A stretch of DNA of 43,724 bases from Spirochaetales bacterium. Lineage in GTDB: Bacteria; Spirochaetota; Spirochaetia; JAGLYY01. The notes under the pieces were generated by a model. That model did no database searches and had not been told where the DNA came from. It saw nothing but the letters and a program-made list of their open reading frames with translations. Positions 23,948 to 33,467 of this stretch are shown piece after piece (position 1 is the stretch's first letter; every line of letters starts with the position of its first letter). The position numbers and the translations under genes are program-made. The stretch is taken from contig JAGLYY010000172.1 of the NCBI GenBank assembly GCA_023131935.1, positions 1 to 43,724 of the forward strand, read 5' to 3'.

Positions 23948-24571
23948 ATGGAACAGAAAATATTATCAATAGTCCCCAGATCTGAGTTTGGCAAAAGCGC
24001 GACAAGGAAGCTTCGGTCTTTGGGACGAATCCCCGTGATTGTATATGGGCATACCGAGCCTGTTTCAATGTCAATCAATGAAAGGGAATTCCATAATCAA
24101 TTTAAGTCTATAAGCGAAAGTACCATTATCACCCTTAAGGGGGATAAAAAGGAACGCCAGGTTCTTATCAAGGATTACCAGGAAGATCTTCTTCGGAATA
24201 AAATCCTTCACATCGATTTTCTTGAAATAGAAATAGGAAAAGCCCTGCGAACCCATGTACCTATCAATCTTACCGGTACTGCCATTGGGGCAAAAGCCGG
24301 AGGCGTTCTCGAACATCTCCTTCATGAGGTAGAGGTAGAATGTCTGCCTAAAGATCTTCCCCGTCAAATTCCTGTGGATATAACAGAACTTCAGATAGGA
24401 GATTCTTTTCACATTTCAGAGCTTGCTCTTCCCAGCGGCATTCAGGTCATGAACGCCGAAGATCAGCTTATCGTACACGTCAGCCACAGGAAAGCTGAGG
24501 TAGTTGAAGAAGTGGAAGAAGCCGAAATTGAGGCTGAGGGTGAAGCTGAAGCTGAAGCCGAAGAGGAATAA
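23948..24571 (+). CDS. rplY: 50S ribosomal protein bL25, long CTC/TL5 form
   Basis: A 207-residue protein that binds 5S rRNA. The N-terminal L25 domain includes GKSATRKLRSLGRIPVIVYG and the segment LLRNKILHIDFLEI. The C-terminal TL5/CTC beta domain includes VPINLTGTAIGAKAGGVLEHLLHEVEVECLP. The last 27 residues are an acidic, Ala-rich tail built from GAAGCTGAAGCT-like repeats. The gene is preceded by a triplicated ribosome site and overlaps pth. Confidence 0.95.
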   Translation: MEQKILSIVPRSEFGKSATRKLRSLGRIPVIVYGHTEPVSMSINEREFHNQFKSISESTIITLKGDKKERQVLIKDYQEDLLRNKILHIDFLEIEIGKALRTHVPINLTGTAIGAKAGGVLEHLLHEVEVECLPKDLPRQIPVDITELQIGDSFHISELALPSGIQVMNAEDQLIVHVSHRKAEVVEEVEEAEIEAEGEAEAEAEEE

Positions 24572-25154
24572 TCGAGCATCTTTACTGGTTCTTGGTTTGG
24601 GAAATCCAGGAGAAAGATATTCCCGAACCCGTCACAATGTCGGCTTTTTAGCGATCGAAAGGATTTCTCAAAAACTCGGCATTACTGTACGGAAAGGGTT
24701 TCTTCGGAACTATGCCATAGGCTCTGGTTCCATAGGACCTAATTCTTTATATCTTGCAAAACCCCTGACATTTATGAATAACTCCGGAGCCGTTATCGCC
24801 TCTCTCTTCAAAAGAACGCGGTTGACGACAGAGAAACTGCTGATTATCTGTGATAATATGGACCTGCCCCCCGGGAAAATTCGGCTTAAGAGGAAGGGGT
24901 CCCCAACCGCCTCTCATAACGGTATTTCTTCTATCATGAAGTATAGTGGGACAGGATGTTTCCTCCGGATATATATAGGGATTGGAAGACCCGAAAAAAA
25001 GGGAGATATTATCCCTTACGTCCTTAGTAATCCGCCGGCCGCGGAGGATGAACTTTATGACAGGGCTCTTGAGATAGCAGCGGAATCGGTAATAAGCCTT
25101 TTATCGAAGCCTGTAGATCAGGTGATGCATGAAATCAACCGAAGAAACCCTTGA
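24540..25154 (+). CDS. pth: Peptidyl-tRNA hydrolase
   Basis: Pth recycles peptidyl-tRNA dropped from ribosomes. VLGLGNPGERYSRTRHNVGFLAIE carries the conserved Asn and catalytic His of the family. LAKPLTFMNNSGA, CDNMDLPPGKIRLKRKGSPTASHNG and YIGIGRPE are also typical. The start is unclear. GTG at 24540 has GAGG six bases upstream and is used here (204 residues). It encodes a basic leader (KLKLKPKR) that is just the shifted frame of the rplY acidic repeat. TTG 24504 and a non-standard CTG at 24585, which would give the family-typical N-terminus, are alternatives. The catalytic region is intact. It overlaps tilS by 26 bases. Confidence 0.9.
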   Translation: MKLKLKPKRNNRASLLVLGLGNPGERYSRTRHNVGFLAIERISQKLGITVRKGFLRNYAIGSGSIGPNSLYLAKPLTFMNNSGAVIASLFKRTRLTTEKLLIICDNMDLPPGKIRLKRKGSPTASHNGISSIMKYSGTGCFLRIYIGIGRPEKKGDIIPYVLSNPPAAEDELYDRALEIAAESVISLLSKPVDQVMHEINRRNP

Positions 25155-26532
25155 ACAAATGGTCCGTTCATTCTTACGCGGGCTGACAATCGAATCTCCT
25201 AAAATTCTCATAGCCCTGTCAGGGGGGCCGGATTCCCTTGCTCTGTTGAACCTCTTATATGGTATTCTTGGTAAAGAAAACCTGGGCTGCGCCTACTATA
25301 ACCATGGTATTCGGTCCACTTCAGCTCTTGATTCAGAGGAACGGGTAGTAAAAGAAACCTGTAAAGCTCTTGGAGTATCCCTCGCGAAAGGAAAAGCGGA
25401 GCCGGGAGAACTCATAGCTCTTGCGGAAAGCACTGGCAGGAGTCTTGAGGAGGTTGCGAGGGAATACCGATACCGATTTCTGCAATCGGTCCGGGAAGAG
25501 GGGAAGTGGGAATACATCGCCACAGGGCATCATCATGATGATCAAATTGAAACCCTCATTATGCGTTTTTTTCAAGGGTCCGGCCCGGAGGGACTCAAAG
25601 GTATCCTGAATCAACAGGGGAATATTATCCGTCCCCTTTTAAACTGCCGGAGAAATGAAATAATCAGGTATCTGGAAAGCCGGAGAATCAGATGGATCGA
25701 AGATAAAAGCAACAGGGACACCCATTTCCTCAGGAACGCCGTAAGGGCTAAGCTCATTCCCCTTATTAAAGAATTGTTCCCCGGGTTCGATCGATCACTT
25801 TCCCTCTTTTCAGGGAAAATGGGTCTTGTAACCGATTTTATCGATGAGGCGTTAGAGAAAACCCTCATCTGGGAGGAACTGGCAGAAGAACCCGGAAATA
25901 TGGGGAGGAAGGGCTTCTCAATAAGTTCCCGGGAATTTTGGGCAGCACATCCGCTGCTGCGTGTTGAAAGTCTTTACCGTATTATGAACCGCTGCGGGAT
26001 AAAACGTGTTAGGTACTCGTTCTTTCAAACGGTGATAAAGTCTCCTTTTAAAACAGTAGGAGAGAAGGTCTATCTTTCGGGTTACGGCTATACCTTCAAA
26101 CAGAGAGGGGAACAGCTTTTTTGGACAAGAGATGTTGTCGTTTCAGGCAAAAAAGGCTATCTTATGGTAGTACAACCTGGTGCGAGAGGCAGAATTGGGG
26201 ACTACGGTGTCTCTTTTTTCACATTACCGCATTCACCCGCTGCGGCTGAATGTTCAACCGTTGTGAAGTACGCTGAAGGGGATGCCCCATTGGTGATCAG
26301 GTCAAAAAAAGCTGGCGATACGATCCGTCTTAAAGATGGTAGAAAATCGGTGAAAAAAATCTTCCAGGAGTGGGGAGTTACCGATGAGGATCGTAACCTT
26401 ATCCCTGTAATTGAGGATAAGCGCGGCGTGCGGGGCATTCTCGGGGGCGTTTTTGGATATCAGGATAGATTTTCCTACGAACCTCAACCGGGAAAGTCCA
26501 GGATAAACATTGTTTTTACAGAATTATTCTAG
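25129..26532 (+). CDS. tilS: tRNA(Ile)-lysidine synthase
   Basis: A 467-residue enzyme converting C34 of tRNA-Ile(CAU) to lysidine. The PP-loop motif ALSGGPDSLALLNLL is near residues 28-42. The family marks GHHHDDQIETLIMRFFQGSG, IIRPLL and IEDKSNRDTHFLRNAVRAKLIPLI follow, and the C-terminal TilS domain (AGDTIRLKDGRKSVKKIFQEWGV) closes the protein. ATG at 25129 lies within the end of pth. Its stop codon lies in a 10-bp tandem duplication. Confidence 0.95.
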   Translation: MKSTEETLEQMVRSFLRGLTIESPKILIALSGGPDSLALLNLLYGILGKENLGCAYYNHGIRSTSALDSEERVVKETCKALGVSLAKGKAEPGELIALAESTGRSLEEVAREYRYRFLQSVREEGKWEYIATGHHHDDQIETLIMRFFQGSGPEGLKGILNQQGNIIRPLLNCRRNEIIRYLESRRIRWIEDKSNRDTHFLRNAVRAKLIPLIKELFPGFDRSLSLFSGKMGLVTDFIDEALEKTLIWEELAEEPGNMGRKGFSISSREFWAAHPLLRVESLYRIMNRCGIKRVRYSFFQTVIKSPFKTVGEKVYLSGYGYTFKQRGEQLFWTRDVVVSGKKGYLMVVQPGARGRIGDYGVSFFTLPHSPAAAECSTVVKYAEGDAPLVIRSKKAGDTIRLKDGRKSVKKIFQEWGVTDEDRNLIPVIEDKRGVRGILGGVFGYQDRFSYEPQPGKSRINIVFTELF

Positions 26533-26547
26533 AAGAATCTAGAAGAA
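26528..26547. repeat. 10-bp tandem duplication spanning the tilS stop
   Basis: TCTAGAAGAA occurs twice in direct succession. The first copy contains the tilS TAG stop. Confidence 0.7.
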
Positions 26548-26566
26548 TTACCAAACGAAGGTGACT

Positions 26567-28429
26567 ATGCAGAATAATAACAAGAATCAGCAGAAACGTC
26601 CTCCGGTAAGTTTCGAAAAGAATCGATTTGCATTTATTTTCACAATTTTACTGGTCGCATTGTTCCTGTTTCTCTTGCTTTTCAATGGAAATGGGCCCTC
26701 CATAGAGTTGCCCTATTCAACTTTTGTTCAGTATCTGGAACAGGGCTATATAGAATCGGTTACAATCTACGATTACAAAGAAATTCACGCTTTAACAAAG
26801 AGTGGAGTGGGAGGGATCTCCTCTTTTAAATCGAAGATTCCATATCCCGATGAAGAGCTTATGAGTCTGCTCAGGGAAAAGGGTGTTGCAGTGCAGGGGG
26901 CCGGCAGCAGGATGTCTCCCCTTACAATAATCCTGAATTCTCTTCCCTGGGTCCTGGGATTTATTTTTATCTGGTTCATGTTCCGGCAGGTACAGGGAAA
27001 TGGAAATAAAGCCTTTTCCTTTGGTAAAAGCAGGGCAAAGCTTTATTCCGATACCGATAAAAAGGTGACCTTTGAAGATGTCGCCGGACAGAAAGAGGCA
27101 AAATATGAGCTTGAAGAGATCGTCGATTTTCTCAAGAATCCTGGAAAGTTTACGAAAATAGGCGCTCGGATTCCGAAAGGTGTACTCCTTGTTGGTATGC
27201 CGGGAACCGGAAAAACACTACTTGCAAAAGCGGTAGCCGGAGAAGCTGAGGTAAATTACTTTCACATGTCCGGTTCCGACTTCGTTGAGATGTTTGTTGG
27301 TGTTGGTGCCAGCAGAGTTCGGGATCTCTTCGAGCAGGGACGTAAAAATGCCCCTGCCATCATTTTCATTGATGAGTTAGACGCCGTTGGCCGAACACGA
27401 GGTGCCGGCTATGGCGGAGGTCATGATGAGAGGGAACAAACCCTCAACCAGATGCTTGTTGAGATGGATGGGTTTGATACCAAAGATGGTGTTATCATCC
27501 TCGCCGCTACGAACCGGCCCGACGTGCTGGACCCGGCTCTGCTGCGTCCAGGGAGATTTGACCGTCAGGTTGTAATTGATATGCCGGATATCCAGGAGCG
27601 GGAAGCTATTTTGAAAATTCATGCAAGGAAAGTTTCCCTTGATCTGGGAGTTGATCTTCAAAGGATTGCTCGAGCTACCCCCGGGACCTCAGGGGCTGAT
27701 CTGGAAAATCTTGTGAATGAAGCAGCTCTCTTCGCGGTCAGAAACGGGAAAAAGATCGTTGAGCTATCTGATTTTGAATCGGCAAGGGATAAAATACTTC
27801 TTGGTGTAGCTCGGAAGTCAAAGATTATCACTCCGGAGGAGAAGCTCTCAACCGCTTACCATGAATCTGGACACGCACTCCTTCATTACTACCTTGAGTA
27901 TGCCGACCCTTTGCATAAGGTAACTGTTATCCCTCACGGTCAAGCCCTAGGGCTTGCTATAAGTTTGCCGGAAAAGGATGAGTATACGAAAAGCAGGGGA
28001 TGGATTGTTGATAGAATCAAGATAGCCATGGGTGGTTATGTCGCGGAAAAGCTCATTTATAACCAGACAACAACAGGAACAAAGAAGGATATTGAACAGG
28101 CAACTACACTGGTACGCAGAATGGTTGTTGAATGGGGGATGAGTGAAGAGCTTGGTTTTGTTGCCTTTGGTCAGGAAGAAGAACCGATTTTCCTTGGCAA
28201 AGAAATAGCCCGGCATAAAGATTACTCCGAAGAAACCGCAAAAAAAATTGACATGGAAATGGACAGGATTCTGCGGTCCTGTATGGAAGCAACAACGAAA
28301 ATCCTGACTGACCACCGGGACCAGCTTGAAACTTTAGCAAAAGCTCTTGTACGGGAAGAGACCCTTGATGATGAGCAAATCAGAGAGCTTCTGGATCTGC
28401 CTGAAAGGGTAAAAAGAGATTTAATTTAG
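26567..28429 (+). CDS. ftsH: ATP-dependent zinc metalloprotease FtsH
   Basis: A 620-residue membrane AAA+ protease. Two membrane segments (about 17-35 and 125-143) flank a periplasmic domain. The AAA domain has Walker A GMPGTGKT at 210-217, Walker B IIFIDELDAVG and the second region of homology ATNRPDVLDPALLRPGRFDRQV. The zinc site is HESGH at 432-436, with the third-ligand segment GTKKDIEQAT. Pore motif FVGVGA is intact. ATG at 26567 follows AAGGTGA. In several bacteria tilS and ftsH are adjacent, as here. Confidence 0.96.
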   Translation: MQNNNKNQQKRPPVSFEKNRFAFIFTILLVALFLFLLLFNGNGPSIELPYSTFVQYLEQGYIESVTIYDYKEIHALTKSGVGGISSFKSKIPYPDEELMSLLREKGVAVQGAGSRMSPLTIILNSLPWVLGFIFIWFMFRQVQGNGNKAFSFGKSRAKLYSDTDKKVTFEDVAGQKEAKYELEEIVDFLKNPGKFTKIGARIPKGVLLVGMPGTGKTLLAKAVAGEAEVNYFHMSGSDFVEMFVGVGASRVRDLFEQGRKNAPAIIFIDELDAVGRTRGAGYGGGHDEREQTLNQMLVEMDGFDTKDGVIILAATNRPDVLDPALLRPGRFDRQVVIDMPDIQEREAILKIHARKVSLDLGVDLQRIARATPGTSGADLENLVNEAALFAVRNGKKIVELSDFESARDKILLGVARKSKIITPEEKLSTAYHESGHALLHYYLEYADPLHKVTVIPHGQALGLAISLPEKDEYTKSRGWIVDRIKIAMGGYVAEKLIYNQTTTGTKKDIEQATTLVRRMVVEWGMSEELGFVAFGQEEEPIFLGKEIARHKDYSEETAKKIDMEMDRILRSCMEATTKILTDHRDQLETLAKALVREETLDDEQIRELLDLPERVKRDLI

Positions 28430-28433
28430 GGTT

Positions 28434-30137
28434 ATGTTGATCCGTTCGCTCTGGAAGTTCGTAGTTTTTTTCTTGATACTTACCTTTCACGGAGGCTCCC
28501 TTTCAGCTGATCCTGGGAGGGAGTTGTCATTTCTCTACGAAAGATATGCCCGGGAGGCGTTTGAACTTGGGGAAATCAGCAGGGCGAAAGATTTTCTGGG
28601 GAGATCCCTCGAATTTTATTCTGATAACAGCAACAGCCTTTATCTCCTTGCTTTGGTATGGAGAAATGAGCTTCCAGGGTTCTCAGCATCTCTTCTGAAG
28701 CAGGCACTCGATGCTGATGCATTCAGTACAGATGCTCCGGAAGTTCGGGGAAGGGCGACTATCTTACTTTCGGAGCTTTACTATCAGACAAGGCGCTATG
28801 CCGAAGCCCTTGATTGGCTGAATAACCATCCAAACCTATCGAATTATGGTCGAAAAGCTTTATTGGCTAAATTATATATAAAAACCGGCCAGGTTGGCAG
28901 GGCTTATGAATTCCTTCGGGAAGAACTGACAGAAAATAAAGATGATGAAGATCTTATACAGATCTTATTGGAGATCGACAAACCATTCCGGAAAGAGGTG
29001 TTGAGGGATGCTTTATCACGGCGTCGTGTATTTTCTCCGGATATTATCCTTAAACTTGTTTTTTCGGAGGAGGGGGTGGTTTCACGATCTGAGCTCCTTG
29101 CCCTTTACAAAAATCTTGGCGGGCAGAATATTCGCGCTGAATTACTAAGGAAAAGCCTTGAATCGAATACCCCGTTGAACCTCCTAGATCCCGATATTAT
29201 TCACAGACAGGAAAATCTATATCTGCTTTCGGAAATCATCTCTGAGGATGAGCAGAAAGATTTCCTCGCAGACTTCCGTCAATACAGTGGTACCGTTATA
29301 ATGGACAGGGATGGCGATGGATATTCTGATGGTTATACCAGCTATCTCAAAGGTGTTATTCAGTCGGTTAGCATTGACCGAAACCAAAACGGAATAGCCG
29401 AATGGGTTATTCAATTCCATGGTCCTGCAGTGTCAGCAATTTATGCCGGAGATGGGAGAGATATCGTTTTTCACTATCGAAGATACCCGGAACTCAGGCA
29501 GATTGAAATCGTTAATGGTAAATGTTCAACAGTTTATCTGTTTGAGAGAGAAAACTTTTCTTTTGGTCCTGTTCTTTTTCAAGGAGATATTCCCTTTACT
29601 GTTCCGGAAATAAAAGGGGATGTAATACTCCCGGATGCTGAGGATTTTTCCTCTTATGTTTCAAAGGTACAACGGATTTGTGAAAATTCCACCTCGATTG
29701 ATATCACTACCGACATCGGAACGATCAGGGATATCTATAACCAGGAAGGGTTTTCCTCACGAATACATTCAATAGGAGATATCCCTCAGGAAGGCTCGAT
29801 TGATCTTGATAATGACGGCACCTATGAGGTGCGGGAAATTTATGAATCGGGGGAGAAGGTAAAAATTATCTATGACGCGAACAATAACGGAATTACCGAA
29901 TATTTAATACTGTTTCAGAATGGAATGCAAACTTTCTGGGATTATGATGAAGATGGTGTATTCGATTACACCGAGGCCCTCCTCCCGGGGGAAGGTGTCA
30001 CAGGGTATATCTATCCTACTGATAAACCGGAAATCTTTTTTATTGGCTTTCCATACTCACAGGAACTGGCAAAATCTGGGGAAACAGGCAGATCATTTAA
30101 CATCGATGGACGGACTTATAAAGAGGTGCTGAAGTGA
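28434..30137 (+). CDS. Secreted TPR-like protein with calcium-loop-like repeats
   Basis: A 567-residue protein with a signal peptide (residues 1-24, ending LSADPG). The first half (about 28-250) reads as tetratricopeptide-like helical repeats (YAREAFELGEISRAKDFLGRS). The second half carries acidic loops beginning at Asp291, Asp315, Asp457, Asp481 and Asp503. Their spacing of 22-24 residues (DRDGDG, DRNQNG, DLDNDG, DANNNG, DEDG) resembles calcium-binding EF-hand or dockerin-type loops. It starts four bases after the ftsH stop, and its stop overlaps the next start (GTGA). A periplasmic scaffold or envelope protein is likely. No enzyme motif is seen. Confidence 0.7.
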   Translation: MLIRSLWKFVVFFLILTFHGGSLSADPGRELSFLYERYAREAFELGEISRAKDFLGRSLEFYSDNSNSLYLLALVWRNELPGFSASLLKQALDADAFSTDAPEVRGRATILLSELYYQTRRYAEALDWLNNHPNLSNYGRKALLAKLYIKTGQVGRAYEFLREELTENKDDEDLIQILLEIDKPFRKEVLRDALSRRRVFSPDIILKLVFSEEGVVSRSELLALYKNLGGQNIRAELLRKSLESNTPLNLLDPDIIHRQENLYLLSEIISEDEQKDFLADFRQYSGTVIMDRDGDGYSDGYTSYLKGVIQSVSIDRNQNGIAEWVIQFHGPAVSAIYAGDGRDIVFHYRRYPELRQIEIVNGKCSTVYLFERENFSFGPVLFQGDIPFTVPEIKGDVILPDAEDFSSYVSKVQRICENSTSIDITTDIGTIRDIYNQEGFSSRIHSIGDIPQEGSIDLDNDGTYEVREIYESGEKVKIIYDANNNGITEYLILFQNGMQTFWDYDEDGVFDYTEALLPGEGVTGYIYPTDKPEIFFIGFPYSQELAKSGETGRSFNIDGRTYKEVLK

Positions 30138-31900
30138 AACAGGTTTTCCTTTTCATACTGACAATTCTACTCTTTTCCTGTACGCATATAGAGGAATACC
30201 GCTATATCCCCCCTCAGAAGGAAGCACTTTTACAAGAGGTAGAGGGTCTTCTCAACAAAGGGGAACCTTCCCAGGCATTGACAATCCTTGATCGTTTTCA
30301 ACGCGACTTCCCCGATTATCAGGCAGAAGAAACCGCAGCGATAAGGGAACGAATAAATGGGACCCTGGGTTCATCCTTTGAAGAAAGTATTGTTCAGGAG
30401 GACTGGGAGATAGGGCTCCAAATCTTATACAGCTTAACAGCTTTAAATCTGTCCCCGGAAAAATGGACCGCGGAAGATATTGTAGAGAGGAACGCCCTGA
30501 AATTACTGATTTCAGGGGAGAATACCCTGGCTATAAGGGCTTTGTTACAGGTAATGCGGTCAGGTACACCTGGGGAAGCTACTTTACAATCATTTGCAGA
30601 ATTTGCCCTCGAGCATAATGAAATAAGCTTCGGGGGCATCTTGCTTCCCTGCCTGGAAGAGAATGAAGTTAAGCCTCCGGAAGGGTTTAAAGAAATGGTA
30701 GGCCAGCAATTACGGATAGATAAAATGGTCCCTGCTACCGTTACTATCTGGGTTAACCGGGGAATTAAACTTGAGGGAGGAGTAGGGTTTCCTGATCGGG
30801 TCATTGGAAGCGGGTTTTTCATAGATAGAAGAGGATATATCCTCACAAATTACCATGTCATTGAAAGTGAAGTTGATCCTCAATATGAGGGATACTCCCG
30901 GCTTTTTATCAGGTTGTCGAAGGACCCGGATCAGAAGATTCCCGCGAAAGTCGTTGGTTGGGACAAAAATTTTGATATTGCCCTTTTGAAAACAGAAATA
31001 GATCCTGAGATATCCTTCTCCTTTTTTATGGAGGAAGATTTTTATCCCGGAGAGAGAATATTTGCCATCGGATCTCCCGGTGGACTTGAAAATACGGTTA
31101 CAGCAGGTATAGTATCCGCTACCGGCAGGCGCCTCCTCCAGTTGGGAGATACATTACAGGTAGATGTTCCAATTAACTTCGGCAATAGCGGAGGTCCGCT
31201 CCTGAACGAGGAGGGGGATCTTGTAGCGGTTGTATTTGCCGGTATCGAGCAATTTGAAGGGATTAACTTCGCTATTCCAGGTCATTGGATCATGGACCTG
31301 TTGCCGCGTCTTTATCAAGGGGGGGCCGTGATACATTCATGGATGGGGGCCTCTGTGATGGAGAACCTTCTGGGGTTGGAAGTGGTTTATACTGTACCCG
31401 ACAGTCCTGTTCAGAAGGCTGGCATCCTGCTAGGAGACATAATAACCGGTATCAATGGCGTCACTTATACGAGAATCACCGATGTACAGAAAAAACTGCT
31501 GCAATTTGATCCGGGAGTAATCCTTAAAGTAGAGTGGATGCATGGGGACGATACAGTTACCGGTTTCCTTGCCCTCGAAGAACGACCTCCGATTCCCATG
31601 GAGATTGCTCTGGAAAAAGATTCGAGGGATAATGTCATTCCCTCCCTCTTTGGAATGAAGATTGAAAAAACCGGAACCAGGCTGTTTAAAGAGGAATACG
31701 TCATAAAGGATGTATACAGGGGATCTATCGCGGATGAAACAGGTTTGTCGGTAAATGATCCACTTACTATTATAGGATGGGAGATAGACTGGGACCAGGG
31801 GATTATTTACCTGAAGGTCAAAATTAAGAAACGATCTGCGGGTTTTCTTGAAAGTGCGATTCAGCTTGGGGCATACCTTGAAACAGCGAACATAATATAA
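30134..31900 (+). CDS. HtrA/DegP-like trypsin-type protease lipoprotein with PDZ domain
   Basis: A 588-residue protein. The lipobox LLFSC at the N-terminus predicts a lipoprotein. Residues about 25-200 form a TPR-like helical domain. The S1C protease domain has a complete triad: His241 (TNYHVIES), Asp281 (FDIALL) and Ser352 (FGNSGGPLL). A PDZ domain follows (LGLEVVYTVPDSPVQKAGILLGDIITGING), and a second, weaker PDZ-like part lies at the C-terminus (VYRGSIADETGLSVNDPLTIIG). It is translationally coupled to the TPR/calcium-loop gene and follows ftsH, so a role in envelope protein quality control is a reasonable inference. Confidence 0.88.
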   Translation: MKQVFLFILTILLFSCTHIEEYRYIPPQKEALLQEVEGLLNKGEPSQALTILDRFQRDFPDYQAEETAAIRERINGTLGSSFEESIVQEDWEIGLQILYSLTALNLSPEKWTAEDIVERNALKLLISGENTLAIRALLQVMRSGTPGEATLQSFAEFALEHNEISFGGILLPCLEENEVKPPEGFKEMVGQQLRIDKMVPATVTIWVNRGIKLEGGVGFPDRVIGSGFFIDRRGYILTNYHVIESEVDPQYEGYSRLFIRLSKDPDQKIPAKVVGWDKNFDIALLKTEIDPEISFSFFMEEDFYPGERIFAIGSPGGLENTVTAGIVSATGRRLLQLGDTLQVDVPINFGNSGGPLLNEEGDLVAVVFAGIEQFEGINFAIPGHWIMDLLPRLYQGGAVIHSWMGASVMENLLGLEVVYTVPDSPVQKAGILLGDIITGINGVTYTRITDVQKKLLQFDPGVILKVEWMHGDDTVTGFLALEERPPIPMEIALEKDSRDNVIPSLFGMKIEKTGTRLFKEEYVIKDVYRGSIADETGLSVNDPLTIIGWEIDWDQGIIYLKVKIKKRSAGFLESAIQLGAYLETANII

Positions 31901-32066
31901 GGTAACTTCTATCTGCTTTAAAGGTATTTACATGTATAACGTAAGAACATGTTTTGGTAACTCTGACCTGTTAATATAGGTACCTGGAGGTCCCTATAAA
32001 GAAAAAAATATTTCAAAGATGCGGGTTTCACAGTATAATGTGTATGCATACGAGGAAGGTACCACA

Positions 32067-33467
32067 ATGAGCGGTGAGGAGTCGACGATACTTGTCGTAG
32101 AAGATGAATCTATCGTTGCGATCGATATTATTCAGACCCTCCAATCTATAGGTTATTCAGTATATGAGGCCATCGATAGTGGTGAGGAAGCCCTTGAATT
32201 TCTGCAATCTGAAACTCCCGATCTCATTCTCATGGACATACAGCTAAGCGGCGATCTCGATGGTATCCAGACCGCGAAATACGTAAGGGAAAACTATCAG
32301 ATTCCCTTCATATACATCTCGACATTCAGTGATCCTATTACCCTCTCAAGAGCGAAACTAACCCAGCCTTATGGATATATCACAAAATCTTTCAACCAGA
32401 ATATTCTGCATACGACAATTGAAATGGCGCTCCATCGGCATAGGATGGAAAGAATCGTTCGGGAGAAAGAGGAGCTGTTATCGATTACATTGAAAAGCAT
32501 CAGTGATGCTGTTATAGGGACCTCGCTGGAGGGGAATATCATAAGCTGGAACAAGGGTGCCGAAACTATTTTCGGTTTCACCCTTGAGGAAATCCAGGGA
32601 AAGAATATCTCAATCATTACCCCCCGCTTTTATCCAAATGAAATGCCCGATATGCTCGATAGACTACTTTCCGGGGAAGAGATTAAACCTTATCAGGCTG
32701 TCAGGCAGAAAAGGGACGGCAGTGTAATTGATATGTCCCTGAAGATATCCCCTATTACCGACTCAACTGCTCAGATTATCGGTGTATCTATCATCGGAAG
32801 GGACATTACCGAAAAAAAACAGCTGGAAAAAGAAATTCTCGAGATTGAAGAACGGGAACGCACCCGTATAGGTCAGGATCTTCACGATAGCCTTGGGCAG
32901 CATCTTACAGGGATCAGTCTGAAATTAAAGGCCCTTGAGAAGGATCTTAATAACAAGAAATTGCAAAAACTAGCTGACAACACTAAGGAAATCGAGGACC
33001 TTGTTAAAGACGCTGTAATGCATACACGAAGACTTGCCCGGGTTCTAATGCCTGTAACCCTGCAGCATGAGGGCCTTCCTGAGGCTTTAGAAGAGCTGAG
33101 TGTATATGCTGCTCAGATTTACAATATAGACACACTCTTTTCCGCTGATAAAGATATTGTGCTGAAAGATGAAGCAATTTCGAATCAGCTTTATCATATT
33201 GCCCAGGAGGCGGTTAATAATGCAATAAAGCACTCTCAATCTGAAACTGTTACAATAAGTCTGAAAAAAGAAGCACAAGACATCTGTTTACTGATACAGG
33301 ATAATGGTGTTGGGTTGCGGAATGAGAATAATAGAAACGGATTGGGACTGAAAATTATGCAATACAGGGCAGATATGATCAATGGCAAATTATCGGTATT
33401 CTCCCAATCAGAGGGTGGCACAACAGTTCTCTGCCGGGTTCCTGGAGTTGAGGGAAAAAGGATATGA
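32067..33467 (+). CDS. Sensor histidine kinase: receiver-PAS-HisKA_3-HATPase
   Basis: A 466-residue soluble kinase without membrane segments. An N-terminal receiver (phospho-acceptor Asp57 in LILMDIQLSG) is followed by PAS (SDAVIGTSLEGNIISWNKGAETIFGFTLEEI) at about 140-255. The NarX/DegS-type dimerisation domain has the phosphorylated His273 (IGQDLHDSLGQHLTGI). The HATPase_c domain shows HIAQEAVNNAIKHSQ and DNGVG. ATG at 32067 is chosen for AGGAAGG eight bases upstream, although an in-frame ATG exists at 32019. In the receiver the usual KPF is KSF. The stop overlaps the start of the NarL-type regulator (ATGA), which must be its partner. The 118-base gap upstream has no clear promoter. Confidence 0.9.
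   Translation: MSGEESTILVVEDESIVAIDIIQTLQSIGYSVYEAIDSGEEALEFLQSETPDLILMDIQLSGDLDGIQTAKYVRENYQIPFIYISTFSDPITLSRAKLTQPYGYITKSFNQNILHTTIEMALHRHRMERIVREKEELLSITLKSISDAVIGTSLEGNIISWNKGAETIFGFTLEEIQGKNISIITPRFYPNEMPDMLDRLLSGEEIKPYQAVRQKRDGSVIDMSLKISPITDSTAQIIGVSIIGRDITEKKQLEKEILEIEERERTRIGQDLHDSLGQHLTGISLKLKALEKDLNNKKLQKLADNTKEIEDLVKDAVMHTRRLARVLMPVTLQHEGLPEALEELSVYAAQIYNIDTLFSADKDIVLKDEAISNQLYHIAQEAVNNAIKHSQSETVTISLKKEAQDICLLIQDNGVGLRNENNRNGLGLKIMQYRADMINGKLSVFSQSEGGTTVLCRVPGVEGKRI

Noticed and set aside
23310..24074. 254-codon minus-strand frame across spoVG and tRNA-Gln
   Set aside because: It is antisense to spoVG, to a tRNA gene and to the start of rplY, all of which are certain.
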